From Devosia sp. Root413D1 (GTDB taxonomy: Bacteria > Pseudomonadota > Alphaproteobacteria > Rhizobiales > Devosiaceae): a DNA stretch of 64,000 nucleotides. The notes beneath the pieces are model-generated. The model saw only the letters and a program-made list of their open reading frames with translations. It was not told the origin of the DNA and ran no database searches. The DNA lies in assembly GCF_001425235.1 (NCBI RefSeq), contig NZ_LMEA01000010.1:316275-380274 (forward strand), written 5' to 3'. Positions 52,998 through 61,303 of this stretch are shown here, one piece after another. The position numbers and the translations under genes were made by a program. Position 1 is the stretch's first letter, and each line of letters opens with the position of its first letter.

Positions 52998-55058
52998 TCA
53001 TTTCTTCCACATCGCCAAGAGCCCCGCACCGACATCGATGCGCGCCGCCGCTGGGGCAAGGCCGCTGATCGCGGCCGGCTTCACCGCGGGCCAGAACATG
53101 TCGTCGAACAGCGGCAGCATGGCCTTGGTGATGAAGCGGCTGCGCTGGGCGTAGACGTGCTTGTCGCCATAGGGCGTCTGCTGGTGCACATAGAAGCGCT
53201 GCGGCACCATCAGGTGCAGCTCGTCCCGAGCCCGGGTCATGGCCACGTAGAGCAGCCGGCGCTCCTCCTCCAGCTCATGGGTCGAGCCGGTGCCGAGGTC
53301 TGACGGGATGGCGCCGTCGACGACGTTCAGCACATGTACGTTCTTCCATTCCTGGCCCTTGGCCGAATGGATGGTCGAGAGGATCAGAAAATCCTCGTCG
53401 AGCAGCGGCACGCCGGCCTGGTCCGAGGTGGCATCGGGCGGATCGAGCGTCAGCTCGGTGATGAAGCGCTCGCGGCTCGGATAGCCGGCGGCGATCTGCT
53501 CGAGCTGGTAGAGATCTTCCTTCCTGACCTCGGCATCCTCGTACACCGCCTCCATCAGCGGCTCGTACCACATGCGGGCCCGCAGCAGTTCGGCCGGCCA
53601 GCCGCCACCGCCCTTGCCGAGGTGCTCCACCACTTCGAGCAGCGACGGCCAGGCTTCGGAGCCGCGCGGCGGCGGAGCGGTATTCAACAGTTCGACCAGC
53701 GGGTCCGGGCTCTCGGCCATACGGTCGAGCACTTTGCCCGCGGCGCCCGGCCCGATACCCGGCAGCAGCTGCAGCACGCGGAAGCCGGCAACGCGGTCGC
53801 GCGGGTTATCGACGAAGCGCAGCAGCGCCAGCATGTCCTTGACGTGGGCGCTGTCGAGGAATTTCAGGCCGCCATACTTCACGAACGGAATGTTGCGGCG
53901 GGTCAGCTCGATCTCGAGCTCGGCCGAGTGCGAGGAGGTGCGGAACAGCACCGCCTGCTGCTTCAGCGCCGTGCCGCCCTCGCGGCAGGCGAGGACGCTT
54001 TCGACCACGTAGCGGGCCTGGCTCGGCTCGTCCTTCACCGTCACCAGCCGCGGCTTCTCGGTCGCAACCCTCGAGGTCCAGAGGTTCTTGGTGAAGCGCT
54101 CCTTGCTCTCCGAGATCACCGCGTTGGCGGCCTCGAGGATCGGCTGGGTGGAGCGATAGTTGCGGTCGAGCGTCACCATCCGCGCCGGCGGGGTAAAGGC
54201 GGCGGGGAAATCGAGGATGTTGCGCACCGTGGCGGCGCGGAACGAGTAGATCGACTGCGCGTCGTCGCCGACCACCGTCAGCCCATCGCCATCAGGCTTC
54301 AGGGCCAAGAGGATCGAGGCCTGCAGCCGGTTGGTGTCCTGGTACTCATCGACCATCACATGGTCGAAACGCCCGCCGAGGTCCTCGGCAATGGTGGGCT
54401 CGCGCATCATGGCGGCCCAGTAGAGCAGCAGGTCGTCGTAATCGAGCACCTGCTGGCGCTGCTTTTGTTCGACATAGGCGGCGAACAGCTCGCGCAGCTG
54501 TGGCCCCCACATGGCGACCCAGGGGAAGGCCTGTTTCAGCACCGCGTCGAGGTCGTCCTGCGCGTTGACCACGCGCGAGTAGATGGCGAGACAGGTGCCC
54601 TTGGTCGGGAAGCGTTTCTTGGCTTCGGAGAACCCCATCTCGTGCCGGATGATGTTGATCAGGTCGCCGGAGTCTTCGCGATCGTGGATCGAGAAGCCGG
54701 GCGTCAGGCCGATCTGTTCAGCGTGCTCGCGCAACAGCCGCGCGCCGATGCCGTGGAAGGTGCCGGCCCAGCTCAGGGCATCGGTGATCACCCCGGATTT
54801 GGCGCCCATCACCTGCGCCACCAGTCGTTCGACCCGGCGCTGCATCTCGCTGGCAGCGCGGCGCGAGAAGGTCATCAACAGGATACGGCGTGGATCGGCG
54901 CCGTTGACGATCAGGTGCGCCACCCGGTGCGCCAGCGTGTTGGTCTTGCCCGATCCCGCGCCGGCAATCACCAGCAGCGGCCCGCCCAGATGCTCCGCCG
55001 CCTGCCGCTGCTCGGGGTTCAGCTTGTCGAGATAGTGGGGGGCTAAGGCAGTCTGCAC
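52998..55058 (-). CDS. UvrD/Rep-family DNA helicase
   Basis: A 686-residue superfamily I helicase. Motif I is AGAGSGKTNTLAHRVAHL, motif II DEYQDTNRLQ, motif III GDDAQSIYSFRAA, motif IV VTLDRNYRST, motif V LSTIHSAKGQEWKNV and motif VI RRLLYVAMTRA. The length and lack of a nuclease domain fit UvrD/Rep rather than AddA. Its role is probably repair or replication restart. It is upstream of the AlkZ-like gene, a repair pair. Confidence 0.92.
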   Translation of the reverse strand: MQTALAPHYLDKLNPEQRQAAEHLGGPLLVIAGAGSGKTNTLAHRVAHLIVNGADPRRILLMTFSRRAASEMQRRVERLVAQVMGAKSGVITDALSWAGTFHGIGARLLREHAEQIGLTPGFSIHDREDSGDLINIIRHEMGFSEAKKRFPTKGTCLAIYSRVVNAQDDLDAVLKQAFPWVAMWGPQLRELFAAYVEQKQRQQVLDYDDLLLYWAAMMREPTIAEDLGGRFDHVMVDEYQDTNRLQASILLALKPDGDGLTVVGDDAQSIYSFRAATVRNILDFPAAFTPPARMVTLDRNYRSTQPILEAANAVISESKERFTKNLWTSRVATEKPRLVTVKDEPSQARYVVESVLACREGGTALKQQAVLFRTSSHSAELEIELTRRNIPFVKYGGLKFLDSAHVKDMLALLRFVDNPRDRVAGFRVLQLLPGIGPGAAGKVLDRMAESPDPLVELLNTAPPPRGSEAWPSLLEVVEHLGKGGGGWPAELLRARMWYEPLMEAVYEDAEVRKEDLYQLEQIAAGYPSRERFITELTLDPPDATSDQAGVPLLDEDFLILSTIHSAKGQEWKNVHVLNVVDGAIPSDLGTGSTHELEEERRLLYVAMTRARDELHLMVPQRFYVHQQTPYGDKHVYAQRSRFITKAMLPLFDDMFWPAVKPAAISGLAPAAARIDVGAGLLAMWKK

Positions 55059-55127
55059 GCGAATCGATCCGGCTGGAGGTCCGGATCAGGAAGCATCATT
55101 CTTGCTTTGTTCGCAATTCACGGGATC

Positions 55128-55155
55128 GAGGCGCCGGCGGTTTGAGCCGGCGCCT
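55128..55155 (-). terminator. Strong hairpin after the hydrolase gene
   Basis: GAGGCGCCGGC and its complement form a 10-pair GC stem with an 8-base loop, 16 bases after the hydrolase stop. No T-run follows, so it may be a rho-assisted or mRNA-stabilising hairpin rather than a classic terminator. Confidence 0.45.
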
Positions 55156-55170
55156 CCTTGGTTTCAATCG

Positions 55171-55920
55171 TCACTGCGCTGCAGCTTCGATCACCTTGGC
55201 AACGTCCTCGGCCTTGGAGATGAGGCCGGAGTGGCTGGCCTTGATCTCGGTGACCGTGGCGCCGATGCGGCCGGCGAAGAAGCGCTGTGCATCGGGGGGC
55301 AGCACCAGGTCTTCGGCGGTCACGACGTAGAAGTTCGGCTTGTCGTGCCAGGCGGCGACCTCAGCCACCGCATCGAAGTTGGCCGGGTTCGAGGGCAGCT
55401 GCGTCGCTGCATTGGCCTCGGCTTCCGCCACCGGCAGGTCGCCGGCGAACAAAGCAGGGTACTGCGCCGGGTCGAAGATCAGGCCACCTTCGGCGTTCGG
55501 GCGGATCGCCTTGACGCCTTCGCTCGGCGCGCCACCCGACAGCAGCTTGGTCAGCGTTTCGCCCTTGTCCGGCGCGAAGGCCGAGACGTAGACCAGCGAC
55601 TTGACCTTGGCGTCGGCGCCGGCCTCGCCGATCACTACGCCGCCCCAGGAATGGCCAACCAGCACGGTCGGGCCGTCCTGGGCATCGAGAGCCGCCTTGG
55701 TGGCCGCGACGTCGTCGGCGAGCGAGGTGAGCGGGTTGGCGACCTGGGTCACCTTGTAGCCCTTGGCCGAGAGGATCGCGGCGACCTTGTCCCAGCTCGA
55801 GGCGTCGGCGAAGGCGCCGTGGACGAGGACGACATTCCTGGCGGGCTCCTGAGCGAGAGCTGCGCCACCAGCACCGACTGCGGCGGCGCTGAACACGACG
55901 GCGGACAGAATGGACTTCAT
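55171..55920 (-). CDS. Exported alpha/beta hydrolase
   Basis: A 249-residue protein with signal peptide MKSILSAVVFSAAAVGAGGA. The hydrolase fold has oxyanion segment VVLVHGAFADASSWDK and nucleophile motif GHSWGGVVIG (Ser near residue 105). A late Asp/His pair is expected from the family. It is probably a periplasmic esterase. The ATG at 55920 has GGAG six bases upstream, better than two starts further up. It is divergent from an AraC regulator. Confidence 0.85.
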   Translation of the reverse strand: MKSILSAVVFSAAAVGAGGAALAQEPARNVVLVHGAFADASSWDKVAAILSAKGYKVTQVANPLTSLADDVAATKAALDAQDGPTVLVGHSWGGVVIGEAGADAKVKSLVYVSAFAPDKGETLTKLLSGGAPSEGVKAIRPNAEGGLIFDPAQYPALFAGDLPVAEAEANAATQLPSNPANFDAVAEVAAWHDKPNFYVVTAEDLVLPPDAQRFFAGRIGATVTEIKASHSGLISKAEDVAKVIEAAAQ

Positions 55921-56063
55921 TTTCATCTCCATATGTTGAGGCGAGGTTGGACGATCGGCAAAGTCGATTTGCCGCTGGCTGGCGCCAAGCTGTTAAAACC
56001 GGATCTTGCGTTTCGGCCCAGGATTGTTGAACTTCCTCGCCAAGCGATGCCGTAGAGATAGAG

Positions 56064-57074
56064 GTGAAGGCCGTGAACAACCATGATCGCGCCTCCGGAG
56101 TTCATGCTCTGGAATCCGAAGCCGCTTTCCCGATGATGGCGTCGCGCGTCGACCTGCTCTCGCAGGTGCTGATGCTGATCCGGCTGCGCGGCGAGCTGAT
56201 CTTCTCAAGCGAGCTCACGGCGCCCTGGGCCCTGCAGTTCGATGCCGGCTCGGCCTATTTCCATGTGGTGTCGGAAGGCACGATGGAGGTGCGGGCCAGC
56301 GATGGCAGGCGGGTCACCGCCGAGGCCGGCGACCTGATCGTCCTGCCGCAGGGGAGCGGCCACAGCATCGGCGTCGATGGCGCGACGCCTGTGCCGATCC
56401 GTGAGGTGCTGGAGGCACAGATGCGGGAGCAACTCGTCATCCGGCTCGGCGGCAATGGGGCCATGACCCAGCTCATCACCGGGGCGTTTCGCTTCGAGGG
56501 CGACAATATGCCGACCATGCTCGCTGTGCTCCCCTCGCTGATCCACATCTCGAAGGCGCTGCGAAGCGAGGAAGAGGCCTGGGTCGAAGGCATCGCGCAT
56601 TTCCTGCTTGCCGAGGCAAGGGTGCCGCATCCCGGCTCGTCGCTGATGATCTCGCGGCTGATCGACGTGCTGGTGATCCGCGCGATGCGCACCTGGGTGC
56701 GCACTGCGCCGCCGGAAAAGCGCGGCTGGCTCGGCGCCCTCGCCGATATCCGGATCAGCCGGGCGCTGAAAGCCATCCACGACGAACCGTTCCGCCGCCG
56801 TACCGTGGCCGAGCTTGCCGCTATTGCCGGGATGTCGCGCTCGAGCTTTGCCGAACGTTTTGCGACGTTGATCGGCGCGGCGCCGCTGCACTACCAGACG
56901 CGCTGGCGGCTGCTGCTCGCCAACGAAATGCTGAAAGGGCCGGAGACGCGGGTCAGTGAGGTCGGGCGGCGGGTCGGCTATGATTCCGATGCCGCCTTCA
57001 GCCGGGCGTTCAAGGCCCAGTTCGGCTATCCCCCGGCGCAGGCGATGCGTGGTGGGCTCGCCGGTTCGCCGTGA
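56064..57074 (+). CDS. AraC-family regulator, cupin plus HTH
   Basis: A 336-residue paralogue of the regulator at 6257-7249, with ELTAPWALQFDAGSAYFHVV in the cupin part and DLIVLPQGSGHSIG. The C-terminal domain has RRTVAELAAIAGMSRSSFAE and RVSEVGRRVGYDSDAAFSRA. The start is GTG with a possible alternative GTG at 56073. Divergent placement suggests control of the exported hydrolase. Confidence 0.87.
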   Translation: MKAVNNHDRASGVHALESEAAFPMMASRVDLLSQVLMLIRLRGELIFSSELTAPWALQFDAGSAYFHVVSEGTMEVRASDGRRVTAEAGDLIVLPQGSGHSIGVDGATPVPIREVLEAQMREQLVIRLGGNGAMTQLITGAFRFEGDNMPTMLAVLPSLIHISKALRSEEEAWVEGIAHFLLAEARVPHPGSSLMISRLIDVLVIRAMRTWVRTAPPEKRGWLGALADIRISRALKAIHDEPFRRRTVAELAAIAGMSRSSFAERFATLIGAAPLHYQTRWRLLLANEMLKGPETRVSEVGRRVGYDSDAAFSRAFKAQFGYPPAQAMRGGLAGSP

Positions 57075-57099
57075 CAACCACCGGTTGCCAGGCGACCCG

Positions 57100-57122
57100 T
57101 GTGTTCCTATTTTGGGTACACA
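57100..57122 (+). promoter_or_regulatory. Operator-like inverted repeat upstream of the Rrf2 gene
   Basis: TGTGTTCC-TATTTT-GGGTACACA is an imperfect inverted repeat 14 bases upstream of the Rrf2 start. The same motif (TGTGTAACC-GAAAT-GGATACAGA) is found ahead of the next gene, suggesting sites of the same regulator. Confidence 0.55.
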
Positions 57123-57135
57123 TGGGATCCTCTCG

Positions 57136-57561
57136 ATGAACACGCGCTTCGCCGTCGCCACGCATATCCTGACTTTCCTCGCCTATCAGGGCGGCCAACC
57201 CGCGACGTCCGAGCTCATTGCCGCAAGCGTGAACACCAACCCGACCTTCATTCGCCGGCTGTTGACGCAACTGGCGAAGGCGGGGCTCACCACCTCGCAA
57301 TTGGGGGCCGGCGGTGGCGCGCTGCTGGCGCATCCGGCGAGCCGGATCAGCCTCCTGGATGTCTACCGGGCGATCGACGAGCAGCAGCAGGTGTTTGCCC
57401 TGCATGACGCACCCAACCCGCAGTGCCCGGTTGGCCGCAATATCGATGCGGTGCTCAAAGGGCGGATGCTGGAGGCGGAACGGGCACTGCAGGCGCAGCT
57501 GGCGAAAACCAGCATCGCCGACCTCGCCGCCGATATCGCCGAGCGCAACAAGGTCGCCTGA
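57136..57561 (+). CDS. Rrf2-family transcription regulator
   Basis: A 141-residue protein starting MNTRFAVATHILTFLAYQGG. The winged helix (SELIAASVNTNPTFIRRLLT, LTTSQLGAGGGALLAHPASR) is of the YwnA/BadM group. It has only one cysteine (NPQCPVGRNI), not the three that ligate an iron-sulphur cluster in IscR or NsrR, so it likely senses another signal. The start at 57136 matches family N-termini; the open frame extends upstream without conserved sequence. Confidence 0.8.
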   Translation: MNTRFAVATHILTFLAYQGGQPATSELIAASVNTNPTFIRRLLTQLAKAGLTTSQLGAGGGALLAHPASRISLLDVYRAIDEQQQVFALHDAPNPQCPVGRNIDAVLKGRMLEAERALQAQLAKTSIADLAADIAERNKVA

Positions 57562-57601
57562 CGCGGAGGCACGCCCGTCGAGCCAGACCTCTTTACAATC
57601 A

Positions 57602-57649
57602 TGTGTATCCAGATTAGATACGATTATGTGTAACCGAAATGGATACAGA
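57602..57649 (+). promoter_or_regulatory. Two operator-like sites ahead of the SnoaL-like gene
   Basis: TGTGTATCC-AGATTA-GATACGA (57602-57622) and TGTGTAACC-GAAAT-GGATACAGA (57627-57649) share the half-site TGTGTA-CC with the site at 57100. The second ends two bases before the gene start, so occupancy would block translation initiation or transcription. Confidence 0.5.
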
Positions 57650-57651
57650 TA

Positions 57652-58518
57652 ATGACGAGCCTGGACGTCGCAGCGATCGCTTTGGCGACGTTGATCACCT
57701 CCGCAGCCGTGCTGCCGACCACACCCTTATTTGCACAGGAGCCAGCCATGAGCACTCAGGAGCAGCAGGTCGTCGACTTGCTCAAGGCCATCGAAACCGG
57801 CGCCGCCGGGCCGGTCGCCGTCATCAATCCCGAACACTACACGCAGCACAATCTGGGGGCGGCCGACGGGCTCGCCGGCTTCGGCGCGCTGCTAGCCGCG
57901 CTTCCGCCGAACTCGGCCAAGGTCAACACCGTGCGGGTGTTCGAGGATGGCGACTATGTCTTCGCCCATACCGAGTACGAGTTCTTCGGCCCCCGGATCG
58001 GCTTCGATATCTTCCGCTTCGAGCACGGCAAGATCGTCGAGCATTGGGACAACCTGCAGGAGACGCCGGCGGCCGCCAACCCGAGCGGCAACACCATGAT
58101 CGACGGCGCGACCAGCGCAACTGACATCGACAAGACCGAGGCCAACAAGGCGCTGGTGGCGCAGTTCGTCGACGACATCCTCGTCAACGGCCGGTTGGAA
58201 AAACTTGCCGGCTTCTTCGACGGCGACAGCTACATCCAGCACAACCCGCAGATCGCCAATGGCCTCTCCGGTCTCGGCGCGGCGCTCGAGGCGATGGCCA
58301 GGGCTGGTATCACCATGAGGTATGACACCGTGCACAAGGTGCTGGGCGAGGGGAACTTCGTGCTCGTGGTCAGCGAGGGCAGCTTCGGCGGCAAGCCGAC
58401 CGCCTTCTACGACCTGTTCCGGGTCGAGAACGGCAAGATCGCCGAACACTGGGATACGCTCGAAACCATCCCGCCGCAGGGCGAGTGGAAGAACCAGAAC
58501 GGCAAGTTCGGCTTCTGA
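57652..58518 (+). CDS. Exported protein with two SnoaL-like domains
   Basis: A 288-residue protein with a putative signal peptide (LTPLF-type end, QEPA) followed by two similar NTF2-fold units. Unit 1 has YTQHNLGAADGLAGF and GFDIFRFEHGKIVEHWDNLQ. Unit 2 has YIQHNPQIANGLSGLGAALE and YDLFRVENGKIAEHWDTLET. The repeated FR-ENGKI-EHWD motif marks the SnoaL polyketide-cyclase-like fold; activity is unknown. If translation starts at 57748 (MSTQEQQ) the protein is cytoplasmic. Operator-like sites lie upstream. Confidence 0.8.
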   Translation: MTSLDVAAIALATLITSAAVLPTTPLFAQEPAMSTQEQQVVDLLKAIETGAAGPVAVINPEHYTQHNLGAADGLAGFGALLAALPPNSAKVNTVRVFEDGDYVFAHTEYEFFGPRIGFDIFRFEHGKIVEHWDNLQETPAAANPSGNTMIDGATSATDIDKTEANKALVAQFVDDILVNGRLEKLAGFFDGDSYIQHNPQIANGLSGLGAALEAMARAGITMRYDTVHKVLGEGNFVLVVSEGSFGGKPTAFYDLFRVENGKIAEHWDTLETIPPQGEWKNQNGKFGF

Positions 58519-58571
58519 ACGCAGGGCGCCTCGGCGCCCTACGCCTCCCTGGTCGTGGCGGCAAAGCTCGT

Positions 58572-58796
58572 TCAGCCGGAACGATCCTCGGAGCGGCCGA
58601 GCTCGCGCTGCCTGAGGATGAACGCCACGCCCTCGGTATAGCGATCATGAAGTTTGGCGAAGCGAGTGAGCGTATCCTTGGGGATGCCGATCTCGATCAG
58701 CTCTGCGTGCATGTCCTTGAGGCGCTCCTCCATCTCCTCCATGCCGACGATCAGGCGTTCAATCTGTTCCTCGGTCAGTCGAACCAGTGTTGCCAT
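58572..58796 (-). CDS. Small helical protein of unknown function
   Basis: A 74-residue protein starting MATLVRLTEEQIERLIVGME. It is highly charged and helical (MEERLKDMHAELIEIG) with a basic end. There is no membrane segment or signal, and I do not recognise a family. GGAGG lies upstream of the start at 58796, better than an ATG five codons further up. Confidence 0.5.
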   Translation of the reverse strand: MATLVRLTEEQIERLIVGMEEMEERLKDMHAELIEIGIPKDTLTRFAKLHDRYTEGVAFILRQRELGRSEDRSG

Positions 58797-58829
58797 CACT
58801 GCCTCCTTCAAGGCGCCGCGGGGTTCAGT

Positions 58830-59204
58830 CTAGCGCTTCCTGGCCTGGCGCGCCGCATTCTCGGCGAGCCGCGCCTTGACCAGACGGGCCACCAGCGCAT
58901 CCGGCAGCGGCGTGTCGGGCGTGAACCGCACCGTGCCCTTGGACGTATCGAGACCGGCCAGCTCGGCCGCATGGGCCTCCATCACTGCCGGGCTCTGTAC
59001 ATAGAAAGCGCAATGCGACCTGGCGGCGCCGAACGACACGAGCGCGCCATCCTGTCGAAAGGCCGGGATGCCGTAGCCGACATACTCTTCAGCCCCGGGC
59101 GCGGCTGCAATGATCACTTCTCGCAGGTGTTCCAGCGCCTGCCGCTGCGCCGCGGGCAGAGCGGCGAGGAAACTGCGAGTGGTTTCGGGCATCGGCGCTG
59201 TCAT
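58830..59204 (-). CDS. DUF1801-family protein
   Basis: A 124-residue protein with the DUF1801 pattern: PETTRSFLAALPAAQRQALE, EEYVGYGIPAFRQDGALVSF and the C-terminal GTVRFTPDTPLPDALVARLV. It is a small alpha+beta domain of unknown function. GGAGGAGC precedes the ATG at 59204. It is upstream of the small helical gene on the same strand. Confidence 0.8.
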   Translation of the reverse strand: MTAPMPETTRSFLAALPAAQRQALEHLREVIIAAAPGAEEYVGYGIPAFRQDGALVSFGAARSHCAFYVQSPAVMEAHAAELAGLDTSKGTVRFTPDTPLPDALVARLVKARLAENAARQARKR

Positions 59205-59372
59205 GATCGCTCCTCCTGAACCATAGCCTCGCACGGCCATCATCGCGCTGTCAGCACTCCCCAGTGGTTGCTGCTATGATATTGAAATCGTTAAACTATT
59301 CGTGCAACGCTGTTGTCATGCGGGCGATTTCGCCTCATGCTCATCCGGTCGCCCGCCCATCGGAGGTACCTG

Positions 59373-59642
59373 ATGTCGCCGCTGACTTGCCTCGACGCCG
59401 ATACGGAAGGTTTCGGCCTCACCACCGCGCAGATCATCTATCGCGTGCCCGATCATCTCGAGCTGCTGCAGGATTTCGTCTGGCAGCAATACGACGTGTT
59501 CCCGCAGTTCCCCAGCCTCAGAAAGTTCCTGGCCTTCTGGGAGGAAAAGATCGAGGGGCCGCTGCACTCGGTGACGGTGGCGCATGCCCGGCTGATCTAC
59601 CCGGTGGAACTGCGCACCCTCAAGGGCGCGCGGCTCCACTAG
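59373..59642 (+). CDS. usg: Usg-family protein
   Basis: An 89-residue protein with FGLTTAQIIYRVPDHLELLQ, then DFVWQQYDVFPQFP, and FWEEKIEGPLHSVTVAHARL. This is the Usg signature found widely in alphaproteobacteria. Function is unknown; the name comes from a gene upstream of trpF in Caulobacter. CGGAGG is optimally placed before the ATG at 59373. Confidence 0.88.
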   Translation: MSPLTCLDADTEGFGLTTAQIIYRVPDHLELLQDFVWQQYDVFPQFPSLRKFLAFWEEKIEGPLHSVTVAHARLIYPVELRTLKGARLH

Positions 59643-59664
59643 GGGAAAGCGACCGCTGCTGCAA

Positions 59665-60027
59665 TCAGCTGGGGTTGGGGCCGTCGTCCGTATCGTCGCC
59701 CCGACAGTCGCTGTCGCCGTCGATCTGGATGGCATCGTCTTCACATTCGACTTTGACTACGGGGCCGCCGCCGCTGCCGGCTGCGCCGAGCGCCCTGGTT
59801 TCGGGGCCAACATTGCTGGGCAGGCAGTTGGCTGCGTGGATGTCGGGTGCGGTGATCAGCACACCGGCGCAGTCGATGAAATGCTGCAGCGGATCGACGC
59901 TTTGCGGCGTCACCGTCTGCGAGCTGGCTGACGGCGCGAGCAGCAACAGGCCGCCGGCAGCGAGTGTCGCGATGGTTCCGAGGCGGATACGGCGGGCGAG
60001 GTGGTGCTTGGTCGAGACTGGAGGCAT
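59665..60027 (-). CDS. Small exported acidic protein near the YcaO-TfuA cluster
   Basis: A 120-residue protein. A basic N-terminus precedes a hydrophobic signal (IRLGTIATLAAGGLLLLAPS) with cleavage near SASSQ. The mature part has four cysteines and an Asp-rich tail (ECEDDAIQIDGDSDCRGDD) with a DGDSD loop that could bind calcium. AAGGAGAC precedes the ATG. It lies 88 bases downstream of the toroid gene on the same strand, so it may be the last gene of the RiPP cluster. No family is recognised. Confidence 0.6.
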   Translation of the reverse strand: MPPVSTKHHLARRIRLGTIATLAAGGLLLLAPSASSQTVTPQSVDPLQHFIDCAGVLITAPDIHAANCLPSNVGPETRALGAAGSGGGPVVKVECEDDAIQIDGDSDCRGDDTDDGPNPS

Positions 60028-60115
60028 GCGAAGTCTCCTTCGTACGAGTACGCCCCCCAGTTAAAGTAAATCACTTTGCCGGTGCGGCGGCAACACAGTA
60101 AAACACTAATGCCAC

Positions 60116-61249
60116 TTACATCTTCCAGCCGGCTGCGCCCTCGATCAACTGTCGGTAGAGCAGCAGAGCCGAGAGGCAATGCTGAGTCGAATCGACGCGC
60201 GAGCGCAGCACGTAAGCGCCGTTCCGAAACGCACCGGTCAGGTTTTTCAGCTTGGGATCCTCGTAATACTGGCCCGGCCCGAACTCCAGCCGCGTGCTGT
60301 CGCCAGTCAGTTGCAGGCCGAGGTTATGCGGCAGGTCCGTATCGATGCGGCCTCGCAGCGTCGCGGCAAGGTCGGGAACGCCGTGCCGCTCGAGTGCGGC
60401 AGCCGCGGCGATCACCCCCTCGAGCGCGGCGCAGGTGTTGGAGCCGCTGTCGGTAGAGGGCATGAGAGCTTCGACATAGTTGGCGGCGAACCGCTCGAGG
60501 AAGTCGCGATAGCGGTCCTCGCCGGTGGTGGCGAGCCGTTGCGCCGCGGCCATCATGCCCCAATGGGCGAACATCCGGTCGGGCACGGCGAGGTATTTGG
60601 CCATGACGCCGGCTTCGAGCCGCTCGAGCATCGCTGCCACCTCCGCCGCGTCCGGCGCGAGGTCGATGTAGTGCGCCAGCGCCAGCCAGGTTTCGCCAGT
60701 GGCGTAGGAATCGGCGGTGGCTTCCCCCGGTACCTGTGCGATGCCGCCATCGGGCAACTGCTGAGCCGCCAAGCCGCGCAACCAGGCCTGGCGCAAGTCG
60801 GGGCGAAAGTCCGACCCGATGGCCCGGCTATGGAACAGCTCGGCCAGCAGGGCAAGCGCGGCGGCCCCGGCCCGCCCACCGGCCAGCGTCTCGTCTTCGG
60901 ATAGCAGCAGGCCAGCGCCGACAGCGATCGACTGGGCCTCATAGTAGGCGATGCTGCGCGCCGACGGCTCGGCGAAGCCGGGTTTGCCGGAGAGGAAGTA
61001 GAACTGGTTGAGGACGAAGCCGGCGCCGGCCTGGCGGACGATGTTGTCATCAGGGGTGAAGTGCGAGCGCAGGAAATCGAATTCGTAGAAGAAGCGCCCT
61101 TCGGCGGTTTCGGTCGCCACCAGGTAACGCGCCGCGGCTTCGGCGCGCCGTTCGAGTTCCGCCTGTCCGAGCGTGGGCTCGCTCGTCTGAGCAGCGGTGC
61201 AGAGCCCGAGCGTGAGCAGCAAGGCAAAGCCGGCACGGCGGATGGCCAT
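60116..61249 (-). CDS. Exported alpha-toroid protein of the YcaO-TfuA cluster
   Basis: A 377-residue protein with signal peptide MAIRRAGFALLLTLGLCTAA. Helical pairs follow (ELERRAEAAARYLVATE, RGLAAQQLPDGGIAQVPGEA, AALEGVIAAAAALERHG), with repeated GG-xx and NGAYVLR segments. The pattern resembles alpha/alpha-toroid enzymes such as terpene-cyclase-like or polysaccharide-active proteins. No catalytic motif is certain. It is 54 bases downstream of tfuA on the same strand. A role in processing or export of the peptide product is inference from position. Confidence 0.65.
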   Translation of the reverse strand: MAIRRAGFALLLTLGLCTAAQTSEPTLGQAELERRAEAAARYLVATETAEGRFFYEFDFLRSHFTPDDNIVRQAGAGFVLNQFYFLSGKPGFAEPSARSIAYYEAQSIAVGAGLLLSEDETLAGGRAGAAALALLAELFHSRAIGSDFRPDLRQAWLRGLAAQQLPDGGIAQVPGEATADSYATGETWLALAHYIDLAPDAAEVAAMLERLEAGVMAKYLAVPDRMFAHWGMMAAAQRLATTGEDRYRDFLERFAANYVEALMPSTDSGSNTCAALEGVIAAAAALERHGVPDLAATLRGRIDTDLPHNLGLQLTGDSTRLEFGPGQYYEDPKLKNLTGAFRNGAYVLRSRVDSTQHCLSALLLYRQLIEGAAGWKM

Positions 61250-61303
61250 GAGCCCCTCCCGGTTCCGTCTTTGGCCAGCATAGCGCCGCGTGCGGTAGCG
61301 GCG

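Noticed and set aside
53334-55046. Plus-strand open frame opposite the UvrD-like helicase
   Set aside because: All helicase motifs are on the minus strand; this is a shadow frame.
58572-59204. Toxin-antitoxin pair formed by the small helical protein and DUF1801
   Set aside because: The genes do not overlap, no operator-like palindrome is present, and neither protein resembles a known toxin or antitoxin.
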